A DNA stretch of 64,000 bases from Mucilaginibacter sp. Bleaf8 (GCF_018390515.1 NZ_JAHBBK010000001.1:186001-250000); one strand, 5' to 3'. Positions 1-9,451 are shown, counted from the first letter of the stretch. Notes: generated by a model not told the origin, from the letters alone. Program-made: numbers and translations.

Positions 1-1
1 T

Positions 2-1492
2 CCGGCATCCCGGCTCGATTACTACCAGCCACGTATCCCTCAGTACAAAGCCGAAGCACGGTTTTTACGCGCAAATCAGTACTTTGAATTGTTCAGAAGG
101 TATGGTGCCGTGCCTTTACTTAATTCAGTTTTAACTCCTACCGATCCTGCAGCGACCAATACGGCAAGGAATTCAATTGACGAGGTGGTAGGCTATATCA
201 CGTCAGAATGCGATGCTATTGCAGAGATATTGCCTTTATCTTACCCTGCCGGTTCAAGCGATTATGGCCGTATTACGAAGGGAGCGGCCCTGGCTTTAAA
301 GGCACGCACGTTACTGTATGCGGCAAGTCCGTTGTTTAACGGTAATCCTATGTATGCAAGTGTTAAAAATGCCGATGGCAAGCAGTTGTTTCCGCAAGGG
401 TACGATAATAATAAGTGGCTGCTGGCTGCAAATGCTGCCAAAGCCGTTTTGGATCTTAATGCATACTCATTATCAAACCCTAATCCTGGAAATCCTGTTG
501 ATAATTATGCACAGCTGTTTTTTACCAGAAATTCTGATGAGATGATATTGCCGCTGATTATGGGCGGCAACCGCGATTTTGAAGGGAATTACATGCCTAA
601 TGGCCGGGATGCAAATGCAGTTAACGGCAATGGTAAAATGAGTGTGTTCCAGGAGTTGGTTGACTCTTATGAGATGAACAATGGCCGCCCCATTGCCGAT
701 CCGCAATCGGGTTACCAAGAGGATGGATTTTGGGATGGCACATTATGGGATGGCGTACGGAATACGCCGGTAACGAAGGTTTCAAACAGATTTAAAAACA
801 GAGATCCACGCTTTTATGCAAGTATCTTTTTCCAATACGATGTATGGAATTATTCAAATAATGGCCGTCCGCTAAGATTTGCCTGGTTTGGAAACAATGG
901 TGGTGCTGCTGATGGCTGGCCAAAACCTGGTACTAATTGTGAAACAGGTTATAACTGGCGTAAATGGGCCGATCCGCAAGTAAATTTGAAAGGTGGGGGC
1001 AACGCTAACCGGAACTTCCCGATCATTCGTTTAGCCGAAATGTACTTGATTTATGCAGAGGCAATGAACGAGTATTTGGCAGCACCTAACGGTGATGTAT
1101 ATAATGCAATAAACAAGGTAAGGAGCAGAGTATCCATGCCCGGCCTTCCCATACTAACAGGCGACAATACCAAAGAAGGTATGCGTAAGAGAATTCAAAA
1201 TGAAAGACGCGTAGAGTTCGCATTTGAAAATCAGCGGTTTTGGGATGTACGTCGCTGGCTGATTGCCAAAACGGTAGACAACGGCAACATGCACGGTTTA
1301 AATGCCAGACCGACGCCTGCTGAACTTAACAGCACCGGGTTTGATCCGAATAGCGAAGCCGCCGGTGTAGCCGTATTTTATAAAGTGGTGGTAGATCAGA
1401 CCAGGGTTTTCCTGGACAGGCACTACCTGATGCCAATTCCACAAACAGAACTCAATATAGATCCCGCTCTGGTACAAAACTACGGCTGGTAA
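2..1492 (+). CDS. SusD/RagB family glycan-binding outer-membrane lipoprotein, 5' partial
   Basis: This is the C-terminal part of a SusD-type surface lipoprotein, which binds oligosaccharide and caps a SusC transporter. The frame is open from base 2, before the first possible internal start at 89, so the N-terminus and lipobox lie outside the window. The opening residues contain the SusD motif KAEARFLRANQYFELFRRYG. Further on are a RLAEMYLIYAEAMNE helix, the NERRVEFAFENQRFWDVRRW motif and the typical C-terminal LMPIPQTELNIDPALVQNYGW. Its SusC partner should lie immediately upstream. A strong hairpin terminates it at 1549-1590. The next genes are a GntR regulator, mannose-6-phosphate isomerase, sugar porter and GH92, so a mannose-containing glycan is the likely ligand (inference). 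Confidence 0.93.
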   Translation, partial: PASRLDYYQPRIPQYKAEARFLRANQYFELFRRYGAVPLLNSVLTPTDPAATNTARNSIDEVVGYITSECDAIAEILPLSYPAGSSDYGRITKGAALALKARTLLYAASPLFNGNPMYASVKNADGKQLFPQGYDNNKWLLAANAAKAVLDLNAYSLSNPNPGNPVDNYAQLFFTRNSDEMILPLIMGGNRDFEGNYMPNGRDANAVNGNGKMSVFQELVDSYEMNNGRPIADPQSGYQEDGFWDGTLWDGVRNTPVTKVSNRFKNRDPRFYASIFFQYDVWNYSNNGRPLRFAWFGNNGGAADGWPKPGTNCETGYNWRKWADPQVNLKGGGNANRNFPIIRLAEMYLIYAEAMNEYLAAPNGDVYNAINKVRSRVSMPGLPILTGDNTKEGMRKRIQNERRVEFAFENQRFWDVRRWLIAKTVDNGNMHGLNARPTPAELNSTGFDPNSEAAGVAVFYKVVVDQTRVFLDRHYLMPIPQTELNIDPALVQNYGW

Positions 1493-1548
1493 ATTCATGT
1501 TTTGGCCTACTGCTTGAGTTGTTTTGATATACTCGGCAGAAGCTAATT

Positions 1549-1590
1549 AATCCAGGTAAGGAACTCTTCGAAAGGTTCCTTACCTGGATT
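1549..1590. terminator. Bidirectional intrinsic terminator
   Basis: A perfect 16-bp inverted repeat (AATCCAGGTAAGGAAC and its complement) encloses a 10-base loop and is followed by an AT-rich tail. It sits between the converging susD and GntR genes and can serve both. Confidence 0.85.
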
Positions 1591-1660
1591 TTAAATTTAA
1601 AGTGGAATTTATTTCGAACTGAATTTTCGGTTGCTCTTAATTTGATAGTAAGCGTTAAAT

Positions 1661-2389
1661 CTAGCGTCTACTTTCTACGGTATACACAAAGCTATCCGCT
1701 TTATAATATCCAAGATTATATTCAAGCGGGCGTTCTCCCTGATCAAAAACAAAGCGTTTGCGGAAAAGTACCGGTTCGCCAGTTTTGATGTGCAGTTTGT
1801 CGGCAATTGACTGGTCTGCCGCATGAGCGCTGATTTCTTCTTTTGATAAAGTGGCAATCGTAGAGTAGTCCTGCTCCAGTAGTTCATACAGTGGTCGTTT
1901 AAAGTCCTCATCGCCGGTTAAGCCAATCCTGGGATGGAAGTAGGATATAAAATACACAAAAGGATCATCCACCTTACCACGAACTTTTTCCATCTTCAAA
2001 ACTTTTCTATCCGTCGTGATTTCAAAAAAGTTTGCCAAGTGTTGGTCCGGGTAAACCCAAGTAATATGCAGTTCAAAATTCTTTATGGTGATGCCCCGCA
2101 ATTTCATCTCTTGCGAAAAGCTGAGCCAGTTGTTGGATTTTGAGCTAACAGTTGCCTGGCTAACCTTGGTACCTTTCCGCTTTTTGCGAACTAACAGCCC
2201 CTCAAATACAAGTTTGTTGAGTGCCTGGCGTAAGGTGGTTCGCGATATCGCCAGCATTTTAGCCAGCTCTACCTCATTAGGTAACAATTTTCCGTTCTGG
2301 AAATCTTCCTCCGCAATGAGTTTTCGCAAAAGTTCTTCAGCCTGCATATGCAGGGGGATGGGACTTTTATGATCGATAGTGTATTTCAT
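1661..2389 (-). CDS. GntR-family transcriptional regulator with UTRA domain (HutC subfamily)
   Basis: A cytoplasmic DNA-binding repressor or activator. Residues 1-75 form a GntR winged helix, with the LPNEVELAKMLAISRTTLRQAL recognition region (quoted in part) and the wing GLLVRKKRKGTKV. Residues about 90-235 form a UTRA effector domain with FFEITTDRKVLKMEKVRG and the closing EYNLGYYKADSFVY. The ATG at 2389 is preferred over an upstream TTG at 2398. UTRA regulators sense small sugars or sugar phosphates. Here the gene is divergent from mannose-6-phosphate isomerase, so mannose or mannose-6-phosphate is a reasonable effector (inference). The divergent spacer holds two TTGTACATA elements that may be its operators. 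Confidence 0.92.
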   Translation of the reverse strand: MKYTIDHKSPIPLHMQAEELLRKLIAEEDFQNGKLLPNEVELAKMLAISRTTLRQALNKLVFEGLLVRKKRKGTKVSQATVSSKSNNWLSFSQEMKLRGITIKNFELHITWVYPDQHLANFFEITTDRKVLKMEKVRGKVDDPFVYFISYFHPRIGLTGDEDFKRPLYELLEQDYSTIATLSKEEISAHAADQSIADKLHIKTGEPVLFRKRFVFDQGERPLEYNLGYYKADSFVYTVESRR

Positions 2390-2437
2390 AAGAAACAATT
2401 GCTATGCAATAATAATGATAAAAATGGCCGAAGCCAA

Positions 2438-2448
2438 TTGTACATACA
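2438..2448. promoter_or_regulatory. Candidate GntR operator 1 (TTGTACATACA)
   Basis: An 11-base element containing the dyad TGTA-CA-TACA. It resembles the TTGTA...TACAA type of site recognised by GntR/UTRA sugar regulators such as TreR and AraR of Bacillus. It lies about 50 bp upstream of the GntR start, which would fit autoregulation. Binding is inferred. Confidence 0.4.
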
Positions 2449-2500
2449 TATTAGTAACGGGCTTATAAGCGCACATCGATCACTTGTTTTCAGTGAAAGT

Positions 2501-2508
2501 TAAATTTG
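2501..2508 (+). promoter_or_regulatory. Candidate Bacteroidota -7 promoter element (TAAATTTG) for the isomerase operon
   Basis: It matches the Bacteroidota -7 consensus TAnnTTTG. A TTG at 2484-2486 could act as the -33 element, but the 14-base spacer is shorter than usual. The second putative operator lies about 25 bp downstream, where a repressor would block initiation. Confidence 0.4.
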
Positions 2509-2532
2509 CAATTATAGAATATGTTCATATGT

Positions 2533-2541
2533 TTGTACATA
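2533..2541. promoter_or_regulatory. Candidate GntR operator 2 (TTGTACATA)
   Basis: An exact second copy of the nine-base core found at 2438, in the same orientation and 95 bp away. It sits between the putative -7 element and the start of the mannose-6-phosphate isomerase gene. Confidence 0.4.
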
Positions 2542-2621
2542 ATAGATGTGAATATCATAGCCCCTTAATAGAAGCTAAAATGCTATATCTAATCATTACC
2601 ACGCGTCTACTTTAACCAATT

Positions 2622-4430
2622 ATGAATAACAACATCAGCGATTTCCAGCAGGCATTAACGCTCAACTCTGGAGTGAGGAAGAGTTCGCAGTTTTTGATGC
2701 CGGCCCAAGCAGCAGGCATACCGGATACTGACAATACGTATAATGTCTACCCGGCTGCCTCCTTAGGGTCAGGAAAAATCTTCAATGGATTCGGATCCCT
2801 AGCCAGATACATCATCGAACAAAAAACGGTTTTGATAGATGGTTATGCAGGCGTACTTTGGGATAGGATTCAAAAAGGCTTGCAACAGTGCTTCGAAGAA
2901 GCAGGACTAAGTGTAAACTGGATAGAGACAGCCGGTCTGCTGAAACCTTCGGAACAGATAGATACACTCGTTGCGCCTTTTTTAGGCGAATATACTTCTG
3001 TATGGGGAACCAAGACCACTTTGGCGTTAGCCGACCTGTTTAAGCCTAAACTGACCGCACAAACTGCCGACGAAAGCTGCGATATCAATATCATCATAGG
3101 CACAGGTGCTGCTTTATCCGGCTGGCCCGCACCGGTCATTTATTTCGATATGCCCAAGAATGAGATACAGTTTCGAATGCGGGCCGGCAGCATCACCAAT
3201 CTGGGCGCTGCAGCGCCGGCAGAACCCTTCCAGATGTATAAGCGGTTTTACTTTGTGGATTGGGTAATGCTCAACAACTACAAAAAAGCGCTTTTGGATA
3301 AAATCGCAATCATGGCCGATGGTCAATGGCCGGATACTGTTAACTGGATGCATAAAGCAGATCTGGCTGCTGGTTTGCACCAGTTAAGCACATCCGTGCT
3401 GCGCGTGCGGCCGTGGTTTGAACCGGGCGCCTGGGGCGGGCAGTGGATGAAAAAGCACATCAAGAACCTGAACACCGATGTGGTAAACCTGGCCTGGTCA
3501 TTCGAGCTGATTGTACCCGAGAATGGCCTGGTTTTCGAGAGTGACGGGAACCTGCTGGAAATATCTTTCGATACGATCATGTTCAGCAACGGCATCGATA
3601 TATTAGGTAAGCACGCCGATCGCTTCGGTGATGAATTTCCCATCCGTTTCGACTTTCTGGATACGGTTAAGGGCGGCAACCTGTCCATACAATGCCACCC
3701 AAGGCTACAATACATACAGGAAAACTTCGGCGAAACGATTACGCAGGACGAAACCTATTACATTCTGGATTGCGAGGACGAGGCAAGCGTTTACCTGGGT
3801 TTTCAGGACAGTATTGACCCTGATGAATTCAAAGCGGTACTGGAGGAAAGCCAGGCATCACGCAAAGCCATAGACATCGAACAATATGTACAGGTTCATG
3901 CTGCCAAAAAGCATGACTTGTTTTTGATACCTAACGGTACGGTACACAGCGCAGGCGCTGGCAACCTGGTATTGGAGATAAGTGCCACACCTTACATCTT
4001 CACGTTTAAGATGTACGATTGGGTGCGCCTGGATCTGGATGGTAACCCGCGCCCGATCAATATAGAACATGCGTTCAACAACCTCGACTTTAACCGCAAG
4101 GGCGGGCAGGTGCAGAAAGAACTGATCTCGATGCCTCAGGTAATCGATAGCAGAGCAGATTACCAGCTGGTTCACCTACCTACCCATGCTGACCATTTTT
4201 ATGATGTACACCGCATCGAGTTTGACAACACCACAGTAGTTGAGACAGCCAACGTATGCCACGTACTGATGCTGGTAGAAGGAGAGGCCATTATGCTGCA
4301 AACAGCAGATGGTACCAAACAGCGCTTTGCCTACGCAGAAACATTTGTTATACCCGCTGCTGCCGGTTCCTACAGTTTAACTAACCTGGGCCACGCCCGT
4401 GCAAAAGTGATTAAAGCCTTTTTAAAATAA
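2622..4430 (+). CDS. Class I mannose-6-phosphate isomerase with long kinase-like N-terminal extension
   Basis: The C-terminal half (residues about 275-602) is a type I phosphomannose isomerase of the cupin fold, interconverting mannose-6-phosphate and fructose-6-phosphate. Zinc ligands are visible: Gln and His in SIQCHP (about residue 354), Glu in QDETYYILD, and His in LIPNGTVHSAG. The family is usually 300-420 residues, and this protein has 602. Residues about 55-200 look like a nucleoside-kinase-type alpha/beta domain (TVLIDGYAGVLWDRIQKGL where a P-loop would be, later PVIYFDMPKNEIQFRMRAG), but with no intact Walker A. That reading is an inference. The symporter gene follows after 5 bases, so the two are co-transcribed. 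Probably cytoplasmic, with no signal peptide. Confidence 0.85.
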   Translation: MNNNISDFQQALTLNSGVRKSSQFLMPAQAAGIPDTDNTYNVYPAASLGSGKIFNGFGSLARYIIEQKTVLIDGYAGVLWDRIQKGLQQCFEEAGLSVNWIETAGLLKPSEQIDTLVAPFLGEYTSVWGTKTTLALADLFKPKLTAQTADESCDINIIIGTGAALSGWPAPVIYFDMPKNEIQFRMRAGSITNLGAAAPAEPFQMYKRFYFVDWVMLNNYKKALLDKIAIMADGQWPDTVNWMHKADLAAGLHQLSTSVLRVRPWFEPGAWGGQWMKKHIKNLNTDVVNLAWSFELIVPENGLVFESDGNLLEISFDTIMFSNGIDILGKHADRFGDEFPIRFDFLDTVKGGNLSIQCHPRLQYIQENFGETITQDETYYILDCEDEASVYLGFQDSIDPDEFKAVLEESQASRKAIDIEQYVQVHAAKKHDLFLIPNGTVHSAGAGNLVLEISATPYIFTFKMYDWVRLDLDGNPRPINIEHAFNNLDFNRKGGQVQKELISMPQVIDSRADYQLVHLPTHADHFYDVHRIEFDNTTVVETANVCHVLMLVEGEAIMLQTADGTKQRFAYAETFVIPAAAGSYSLTNLGHARAKVIKAFLK

Positions 4431-4435
4431 CCAAT

Positions 4436-5845
4436 ATGGCAGATGCAACAAACGGCACTGAATTGAAAAAGAGCAGCCTGTACCTGTATATGGTTTGCCT
4501 GGTAGCCGCCCTGGGCGGGTTTTTGTTCGGGTTTGATACAGCGGTGATCTCGGGTACGGTTAGTCTGGTTAAGCACGACTTTGCGTTGAATGCCGTAAGT
4601 GAAGGTTGGTTTGTAAGCTGTGCCTTACTGGGCTGTATTGTGGGCGTAGCTTTCTCGGGCAAGTTAAGCGACAAGTACGGGCGCAAAATCGTGCTCATCT
4701 TGTCGGCTGTGCTGTTCTTGGCATCGGCACTGGGTTGTATGTGGTCTGGCTCGTTCAACGTGCTGATCATTTTCCGCCTGGTTGGCGGTTTGGGAATTGG
4801 CGTTGCCTCCATGGTCTCCCCATTATACATATCCGAGTTCTCCCCGGCCCGGTACCGGGGGATGATGGTATCGCTTTATCAACTTGCTTTGACGATAGGC
4901 ATCGTTCTGGCCTACTTCTCCAATGCCTGGCTGGCAAATCATGCTGCTGATAACCATGATGCAGGCAGTGCGCAGCTCATCTTATCTGCCCAGGTATGGC
5001 GTGCTATGCTGGGCTTAGGCGCCTTGCCGGCGGCTGTATTCCTGGTATCCCTGTTTTTGGTACCCGAATCGCCAAGGTGGTTGTTGTTAAAAGGCGAGGA
5101 GCAAAGAGCGAAACTGATTCTGACCAGGATAGACGGGCCATTGGCCGCTACGCAGGAAGTGGAAGCTTTTAAGGCACAAGCTGATAATGATGACACCTCC
5201 CTGAAAGAACTGTTTAAACCGGTGTACCGGAAAGCATTATGGATAGGTTTGCTGCTGCCGTTTTTATCACAGGTATGCGGTATTAATGCCGTGATCTATT
5301 ACGGCCCGCGCATATTAGAGCAGGCGGGCTTTACCTTAAATAGTGCCTTGGGCGGACAGGTAACCATCGGTTTGGTGAACGTCGTATTCACCTTCGTAGC
5401 CATTTTTACGGTAGACAAGTGGGGGCGCAAGCCATTGCTTTTTTTAGGTGTGGGCGGCGCTGTGGTGTCCCTGGTGGTCATCGGTGCCTTGTTTTCGCTT
5501 GGCATTACCTCCGGCCCGTGGATACTGATAGCCATACTGGCCTTTATTTCCTGCTTTGCTTTTTCATTCGGCCCGGTTTGCTGGGTGGTGGTTGGCGAGA
5601 TCTTCCCCAACGCAATTCGCGGTAAAGCGATGGCACTGGCAACCTTATCCTTATGGGTAGGCAACTTTTTAGTAGGTCAGCTAACGCCGGTGATGTTGGA
5701 AGGGGTTGGCGCCTCCTGGACGTTCTGGCTGTTTGCAATCTGCTGCTCGCCGGCTTTGTGGCTCACCTGGAAACTTATCCCCGAAACCAAAGGCCGCTCA
5801 CTCGAAGAAATAGAAAACTACTGGAAGCAGAACTACCAAGCCTAA
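4436..5845 (+). CDS. MFS sugar porter family sugar:H+ symporter
   Basis: An inner-membrane transporter of 469 residues with the 12 membrane segments of the sugar porter family (XylE/GLUT type). Signature motifs are present: GGFLFGFDTAVISGT in TM1, DKYGRK in the loop between TM2 and TM3, PESPRWLLLKG at the middle of the protein, DKWGRKPLL in the second half, and the C-terminal PETKGRSLEEIE. It lies 5 bases after the mannose-6-phosphate isomerase and before a secreted alpha-mannosidase, so mannose is the most likely substrate. Glucose, xylose or another hexose cannot be excluded from sequence. Confidence 0.93.
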   Translation: MADATNGTELKKSSLYLYMVCLVAALGGFLFGFDTAVISGTVSLVKHDFALNAVSEGWFVSCALLGCIVGVAFSGKLSDKYGRKIVLILSAVLFLASALGCMWSGSFNVLIIFRLVGGLGIGVASMVSPLYISEFSPARYRGMMVSLYQLALTIGIVLAYFSNAWLANHAADNHDAGSAQLILSAQVWRAMLGLGALPAAVFLVSLFLVPESPRWLLLKGEEQRAKLILTRIDGPLAATQEVEAFKAQADNDDTSLKELFKPVYRKALWIGLLLPFLSQVCGINAVIYYGPRILEQAGFTLNSALGGQVTIGLVNVVFTFVAIFTVDKWGRKPLLFLGVGGAVVSLVVIGALFSLGITSGPWILIAILAFISCFAFSFGPVCWVVVGEIFPNAIRGKAMALATLSLWVGNFLVGQLTPVMLEGVGASWTFWLFAICCSPALWLTWKLIPETKGRSLEEIENYWKQNYQA

Positions 5846-5922
5846 ATGTTATAATATTCGAAATGTATTTAAACAGTCGCAATTCATTATTTGCTGATAT
5901 ATTGCGGCGCAAACTATCTATT

Positions 5923-8280
5923 ATGAGAATTAAATTTAAGACCTGTATTGTTTTGCTGGCAGGTTTGCTTGCTACAAACAATCTGTCAGCACAAAACCAA
6001 AACGTATTAAAATATGTAAACCCCAATATTGGAACAGCACATAGCCGGTGGTTTTTTTACACGCCTGCTGCCGTTCCCTATGGTATGGCTAAACTTGCCC
6101 CGTCTACCAATGGGCACTATGGCAATAAGCAGGGTTGGGAGGCTATTGGTTATGATACCCGTCATAATTCTATTGAAGGCTTTGTTCATTTTCATGAATG
6201 GCAGGTGGGCGGCGTTAGTATAATGCCGGCAACAGGCGAATTGAAGGTAAAGCCCGGTGATCTGGAGAACCCGGACGGCGGTTACCGCTCCCGCTTTGAC
6301 CGTAAAAACGAAACAGCTGAACCAGGATATTACAAAGTACTATTGGATGATTACCATATCACGGCTGAATTAACCGCAACCAAACATGTAGGCTTTCATC
6401 GTTATACATTCCCTGAAAACAAGCAGTCGAGGGTAATTCTGGACATTGGAAACGTACAGGGCGAAAGCGGCGATGTTAAGGATGCTAAAGTAAGCATGAC
6501 TGATGAAACGCATTTTCAGGGCTATGTGATCACCTATCCAAAATATTTAAAAGGCTCTGATCCGGATGGGCAAGTGGCCATGTATTTTTGGGGAGAGATC
6601 AGTAAGAAACCCGAAACTGTTGGTGCATTTAATGATGCCGGGATTACGCAAGGGGCTACCGCATCGCAAGGTAAAGGCGCTGGTGTGTTCCTGAATTATA
6701 AAACGAATAACCAGGAAGCAATTGAATTAAAGGTTGGTCAGTCTTACACGTCTATTGAAAATGCCAAAGCTAACTTTCAGGCAGAGGCGCGAGGTTTATC
6801 GTTTAATCAGGCTAAGCAGCAGGCACAGCAGATATGGCAACGTGAACTGAGCAAGCTTTATGTAGAAGGCAGCAATGAAAGCGATAAGGTGAAGTTTTAT
6901 ACCGGCTTATTTCATGCTTTATTGGGGCGTGGTGTTGCCAGCGATGTAAACGGTACTTACCCTAAGCATGATGGCTCAATTGGCCATCTGCCTGCAGGGC
7001 AGGGAAAGTACCACGCCGATTTCATCAATACCGATGCTATTTGGGGCGGTTACTGGAATTTAACCCAATTATGGGCTCTGTCATACCCGCAGCATTACAA
7101 CAACTTTGTGCAAACCCAATTGCAGGTTTACAATGAGCGCGGATGGTTTGGAGATGGTATTGCCAATAGTAATTTTGTATCGGGCGTAGGAACCAATTTT
7201 GTTGGACTGGCCATAGCTGCTGCTTATAACATAGGTATCCGCGATTACAATGTGCAAGAGGCTTATCAAGCAATTAAAGCGAATGAGCTGAACGGTAAAA
7301 ACCGTAAAACCGGCGCGGGCAAAATGGATGTAGAAGCCTTTGTAAAGTATGGTTACTCGCCATACGTTGACGAGGATAAAGCTGATGCAGAAGGCGCGCA
7401 TTTCTCGGCCTCCCATACGCTTGAATACAGCTATAGCACTTTTGCTGCTGCTCAAATGGCCAAGGCCTTGGGTAAAACGGCCGACTACCAGCAACTGATT
7501 AAATTATCAAACGGCTGGAAACTGTTGTTTGATAAGGAACAGAAACTGATACGCCCTAAGCGTGCAGATGGTACATTCATCGATAAATTTGATCCTTATG
7601 AAGCATGGCGCGGATTTCAGGAGGGCAATGCAATTCAATATACTTTCTTTGTTCCTCAAAACCCTAAAGCTTTAATAGCGGCGATCGGTAAGGACGAGTT
7701 TAATAAACGACTGGATGATATTTTTGTAACCGCGCAGAAAAACGGATTTGGCGGCGGTAAAGAAATTGATGCTTTTGCCGGTGTAAAATCACTGTATAAC
7801 CACGGTAATCAGCCTAATTTACATATCAGCTGGCTCTTCAACTTTTCTGGTAAGCCCTGGTTAACCCAAAAATGGAGCCGTGCTATTTGTGACGAATTTT
7901 ATGGTACCGAAAGCATACATGGGTATGGCTATGGCCAGGATGAGGATCAGGGACAATTGGGATCATGGTATGTAATGGCTGCGCTGGGTTTGTTTGATGT
8001 TAAGGGATTTACCGATTTGAAACCCATCGTTGAAATTGGCAGCCCGGTATTTAACAAAGCTACTATACAGCTCGGCAACGGCAAACAACTCGCAATTCAG
8101 GCTAAAAATAATTCAGCTAAGAATACCTACATTCAATCGGCTAAGTTTAACGGTAAACCCTTAAATAACTGCTGGTTGTACCGGGATGAACTCATGAAAG
8201 GAGGCAAGTTGGAACTGGTAATGGGAAGTAAGCCAAATATCAATTGGGGAACCAAAGTTCCTCCTCCATCTGTGCAGTAA
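5923..8280 (+). CDS. GH92 family alpha-mannosidase, secreted
   Basis: A calcium-dependent exo-alpha-mannosidase family enzyme that acts outside the cytoplasm. The open frame extends back to 5653 inside the symporter gene, but the ATG at 5923 gives a clean signal peptide (MRIKFKTCIVLLAGLLATNNLSA, quoted in part) and a 785-residue protein of normal GH92 length. Family motifs are RGFQEGNAIQYTFFVP (catalytic-acid Glu region), GNQPNLHISWLFN, and QDEDQGQLGSWYVMAALG, which holds the two Asp positions implicated as base. It ends the mannose operon, 77 bases after the symporter, and is followed by a strong terminator. Linkage specificity (alpha-1,2, -1,3, -1,4 or -1,6) is not decidable here. Confidence 0.92.
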   Translation: MRIKFKTCIVLLAGLLATNNLSAQNQNVLKYVNPNIGTAHSRWFFYTPAAVPYGMAKLAPSTNGHYGNKQGWEAIGYDTRHNSIEGFVHFHEWQVGGVSIMPATGELKVKPGDLENPDGGYRSRFDRKNETAEPGYYKVLLDDYHITAELTATKHVGFHRYTFPENKQSRVILDIGNVQGESGDVKDAKVSMTDETHFQGYVITYPKYLKGSDPDGQVAMYFWGEISKKPETVGAFNDAGITQGATASQGKGAGVFLNYKTNNQEAIELKVGQSYTSIENAKANFQAEARGLSFNQAKQQAQQIWQRELSKLYVEGSNESDKVKFYTGLFHALLGRGVASDVNGTYPKHDGSIGHLPAGQGKYHADFINTDAIWGGYWNLTQLWALSYPQHYNNFVQTQLQVYNERGWFGDGIANSNFVSGVGTNFVGLAIAAAYNIGIRDYNVQEAYQAIKANELNGKNRKTGAGKMDVEAFVKYGYSPYVDEDKADAEGAHFSASHTLEYSYSTFAAAQMAKALGKTADYQQLIKLSNGWKLLFDKEQKLIRPKRADGTFIDKFDPYEAWRGFQEGNAIQYTFFVPQNPKALIAAIGKDEFNKRLDDIFVTAQKNGFGGGKEIDAFAGVKSLYNHGNQPNLHISWLFNFSGKPWLTQKWSRAICDEFYGTESIHGYGYGQDEDQGQLGSWYVMAALGLFDVKGFTDLKPIVEIGSPVFNKATIQLGNGKQLAIQAKNNSAKNTYIQSAKFNGKPLNNCWLYRDELMKGGKLELVMGSKPNINWGTKVPPPSVQ

Positions 8281-8635
8281 TTATGGAAAATGCTTTAGAA
8301 TTTAAGGATACTATTGCAACCTAAAACTTGATATGGAGAGGCGATTCCAACTGGTTTTCCCATAAAAACGTACAAAGTTAGTGCTCAAAAAAAGAAGCCC
8401 CTCAATTCAATGAGGGGCTTCTTTTTTTGAATTTGACAACACTCATATACATTGTAACCTAAACAAGTACTTCTGTTCACCAAGATCGGGATTCTTCTTT
8501 GTAAAAGTTTTAATGCATGTCTATGCCTATAGTGCTGATTTGATCCCTGATATTAAACCTCCAGAAAATATTTTGTTCAAACTCATTATAGCGCAACATA
8601 GTTGACTACGTGCGTAATTGATATCAACCAAACTT
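8281..8635. other. Intergenic region after GH92
   Basis: This 355-base gap holds the terminator at 8387-8428. I see no credible small gene, RNA or repeat in the rest. Confidence 0.6.
8387..8428. terminator. Intrinsic terminator of the mannose operon
   Basis: A GC-rich GAAGCCCCTCA stem and its complement with a 6-base ATTCAA loop are flanked by seven A on the left and seven T on the right. This gives an 18-bp symmetrical structure typical of a rho-independent terminator. Confidence 0.92.
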
Positions 8636-9451
8636 ATGCAACGGACTTTTCTAAGATTTTTCGTAATAGGTTCTCTCATAAGCTATTTCTTTGCGTTGCC
8701 ATGTACTGCTTTGGCACAAACTAATAGTGTCGCACAAATAAGGCATTGGAAAGTAGGTGATACCACACGTGAGGCGATGGTTTACCTACCCGGCACTGCT
8801 AAAACGCAGCTTACGCCCGTTATTTTTGTGTTCCATGGGCATGGCGGCAACATGCAGGAAATGCTTAGCCAACATGAATTCGAAAAGCTATGGCCCGAAT
8901 CTATCATCATTGTACCGCAGGGATTAAATACTCCCGGTAAAATAGTCGATCTAAAGGGGCGCCTAACCGGCTGGCAACAAGGGGCGGGCGATCAGCAAGA
9001 CCGGGATCTCCACTTTTTTGATGTTATGCTTGCCGACTTACAGGAACAGTATAAAATTGACCGTAACCGTATTTTTGCAACCGGGCATTCAAATGGTGGC
9101 AGCTTTGTTTACTTACTTTGGGCCACACGCGGTGAACTGTTGGCCGCCGTGGCTCCATCCGCGGCCGCTGGCACCCAAAGCGTTGGTCAGTTGACGCCGA
9201 AACCTGTTTTACAAATTATCGGTACGCAAGACCCATTAGTGAAACCCGGCTGGCAAATGATGACGGTACGCCGACTGCAGCAATTAAATGAATGCCAAAT
9301 CACAGGACAACCCTACGGTGATTGGGCTACATTTTACTCTTCGGCAGTTGGTGCACCAGTGGTTGTTTATCAACACCCGGGCGGTCATACCTACCCTCGG
9401 GAAGCTGATGCGGTAGTTGTGAGATTTTTCAAGAGTATAAAAAGGCCGTAA
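8636..9451 (+). CDS. Secreted CE1/LpqC-like alpha/beta-hydrolase esterase
   Basis: A 271-residue serine esterase of the polyhydroxybutyrate-depolymerase/feruloyl-esterase-like group. An upstream TTG at 8618 is in frame, but the ATG at 8636 directly begins a signal peptide (MQRTFLRFFVIGSLISYFF, cleavage near TALAQ). The nucleophile is Ser152 in GHSNGG. The oxyanion region is FVFHGHGG, the acid is probably Asp in IIGTQDPLV, and the His is in HPGGHTYP near the C-terminus. It probably cleaves acyl or aromatic esters outside the cytoplasm. It is monocistronic and sits between the mannose locus and nhaA with no functional clue from neighbours. Confidence 0.82.
   Translation: MQRTFLRFFVIGSLISYFFALPCTALAQTNSVAQIRHWKVGDTTREAMVYLPGTAKTQLTPVIFVFHGHGGNMQEMLSQHEFEKLWPESIIIVPQGLNTPGKIVDLKGRLTGWQQGAGDQQDRDLHFFDVMLADLQEQYKIDRNRIFATGHSNGGSFVYLLWATRGELLAAVAPSAAAGTQSVGQLTPKPVLQIIGTQDPLVKPGWQMMTVRRLQQLNECQITGQPYGDWATFYSSAVGAPVVVYQHPGGHTYPREADAVVVRFFKSIKRP

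Noticed and set aside
5653..5922. Upstream extension of the GH92 frame into the symporter gene
   Set aside because: The extension overlaps a well-supported gene; the ATG at 5923 begins a clean signal peptide.
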